Below, piece by piece: positions 63,726 to 64,000 of a stretch of DNA of 64,000 nucleotides. The DNA lies in contig CAVRLX010000009.1 of the NCBI GenBank assembly GCA_963721725.1, forward strand, positions 620,001 to 684,000. Reading direction: 5' to 3'. Source of the DNA: RI-153 sp963721725. Lineage in GTDB: Bacteria; Chloroflexota; Anaerolineae; Caldilineales; Caldilineaceae. Below the pieces are notes generated by a model. It made no database searches. It was not told the origin of the DNA and saw only the letters and a list, made by a program, of their open reading frames with translations. The position numbers and the translations under genes were made by a program. The stretch's first letter is position 1, and each line of letters opens with the position of its first letter.

Positions 63726-64000
63726 TTAGCGCAACCATTCGCGATATTGCCATTATCATTGTCGCCATTGAGACAATCTTTATTCATGCTTTGTTGATCA
63801 TCCTTGTTTGGCAGATCTGGAAGTTGATCAAACTGATCCAGACCGAGATCAAGCCAATTTTGGAGGACACCAAAGAGACCATCGGAACCGTGCGCGGTAC
63901 AGCCGATTTTGTCAGCAATAATGTCGTCGATCCTATGGTCAAAAGCAGCAGTCGTCTGGCTGGTTTCCGCCAGACCATGCGCACGCTCCAAAGTGAGATC
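63722..64000 (+). CDS. Membrane-anchored protein, DUF948-like, 5' part
   Basis: The gene runs off the window. It starts with a TTG at 63722 overlapping the previous stop, with AAAGGAGCCTCTC upstream. One N-terminal helix (IIIVAIETIFIHALLIILVWQIW) is followed by a coiled-coil-like region (LIQTEIKPILEDTKETIGTVRG, TADFVSNNVVDPMV), which resembles DUF948-type proteins. At least 93 codons are present. Confidence 0.6.
   Translation, partial: MISATIRDIAIIIVAIETIFIHALLIILVWQIWKLIKLIQTEIKPILEDTKETIGTVRGTADFVSNNVVDPMVKSSSRLAGFRQTMRTLQSEI

Overview
The window looks like a chromosomal stretch of a Chloroflexota bacterium, probably Anaerolineae/Caldilineae-like. This is inferred from a moderately high GC content, HrcA/CIRCE-type control of groESL, a TrpB2-type tryptophan synthase beta subunit, DUF2079 and GT39 membrane glycosyltransferases, a STAND-TPR ATPase and large numbers of dispersed short repeats. 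No rRNA, tRNA, CRISPR array, transposase or phage gene was recognised.

Layout. Positions 1-572 hold the end of an aldose-epimerase-like gene. From 16.5 kb down to 0.8 kb there is a long minus-strand glycan/envelope cluster: Uma2-like nuclease, NmrA-like reductase, GT4, a sugar-isomerase-like/flippase-like fusion, a DUF2079 protein, a PIN toxin-antitoxin pair, GT39, a FlgD-like lipoprotein, GT2, an EamA transporter, GT2 and DUF3054. From 27.1 kb down to 16.7 kb there is a second minus-strand operon: a molybdenum hydroxylase of the CO/xanthine dehydrogenase family (FAD, Fe-S and Mo subunits) with a polytopic membrane protein placed between the Fe-S and Mo genes, then a TumE-like pair, a nucleotidyltransferase and a complete ABC importer. 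From 27.3 to 45.1 kb most genes are on the plus strand and are housekeeping: PIG-L deacetylase, thioredoxin, TrpB2, GH13, lipid kinase, HD hydrolase, FAH-family protein, argF, cdaA-ybbR, der, an M28 peptidase and lgt. A SUI1 protein and a CapA lipoprotein lie on the minus strand within this part. From 45.2 to 50.3 kb are DUF503, a lipoate-ligase-family protein, YgfZ, a lipoprotein hydrolase and an MFS exporter, all minus. From 51.0 to 64.0 kb are a cysteine desulfurase, a MEMO-family protein, a TPR protein, an SLC13-type permease, a Rossmann protein, a STAND-TPR ATPase, groESL, a DUF433/DUF5615 pair, mnmA and two small membrane proteins.

Two features run through the whole window. First, register-perfect heptanucleotide arrays (like the STRR repeats of cyanobacteria) are inserted inside and at the ends of coding sequences, mostly in the glycan cluster. 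They create the recurring peptides FTIHH and EGRRTKD in otherwise unrelated proteins. Second, about twenty single-base frame breaks, nearly all insertions, hit genes that should be intact, such as groEL (two) and mnmA (two). These are best read as consensus sequencing errors, so affected genes are given here as single repaired features.

Intergenic spaces carry at least three further dispersed repeat families: a palindrome of about 93 bp present twice, composite hairpin elements bounded by AACGCGGAG-type arms, and CGCAGAG/GGCAAAG-type repeats. One of these repeats appears to supply the signal-peptide start of a lipoprotein.
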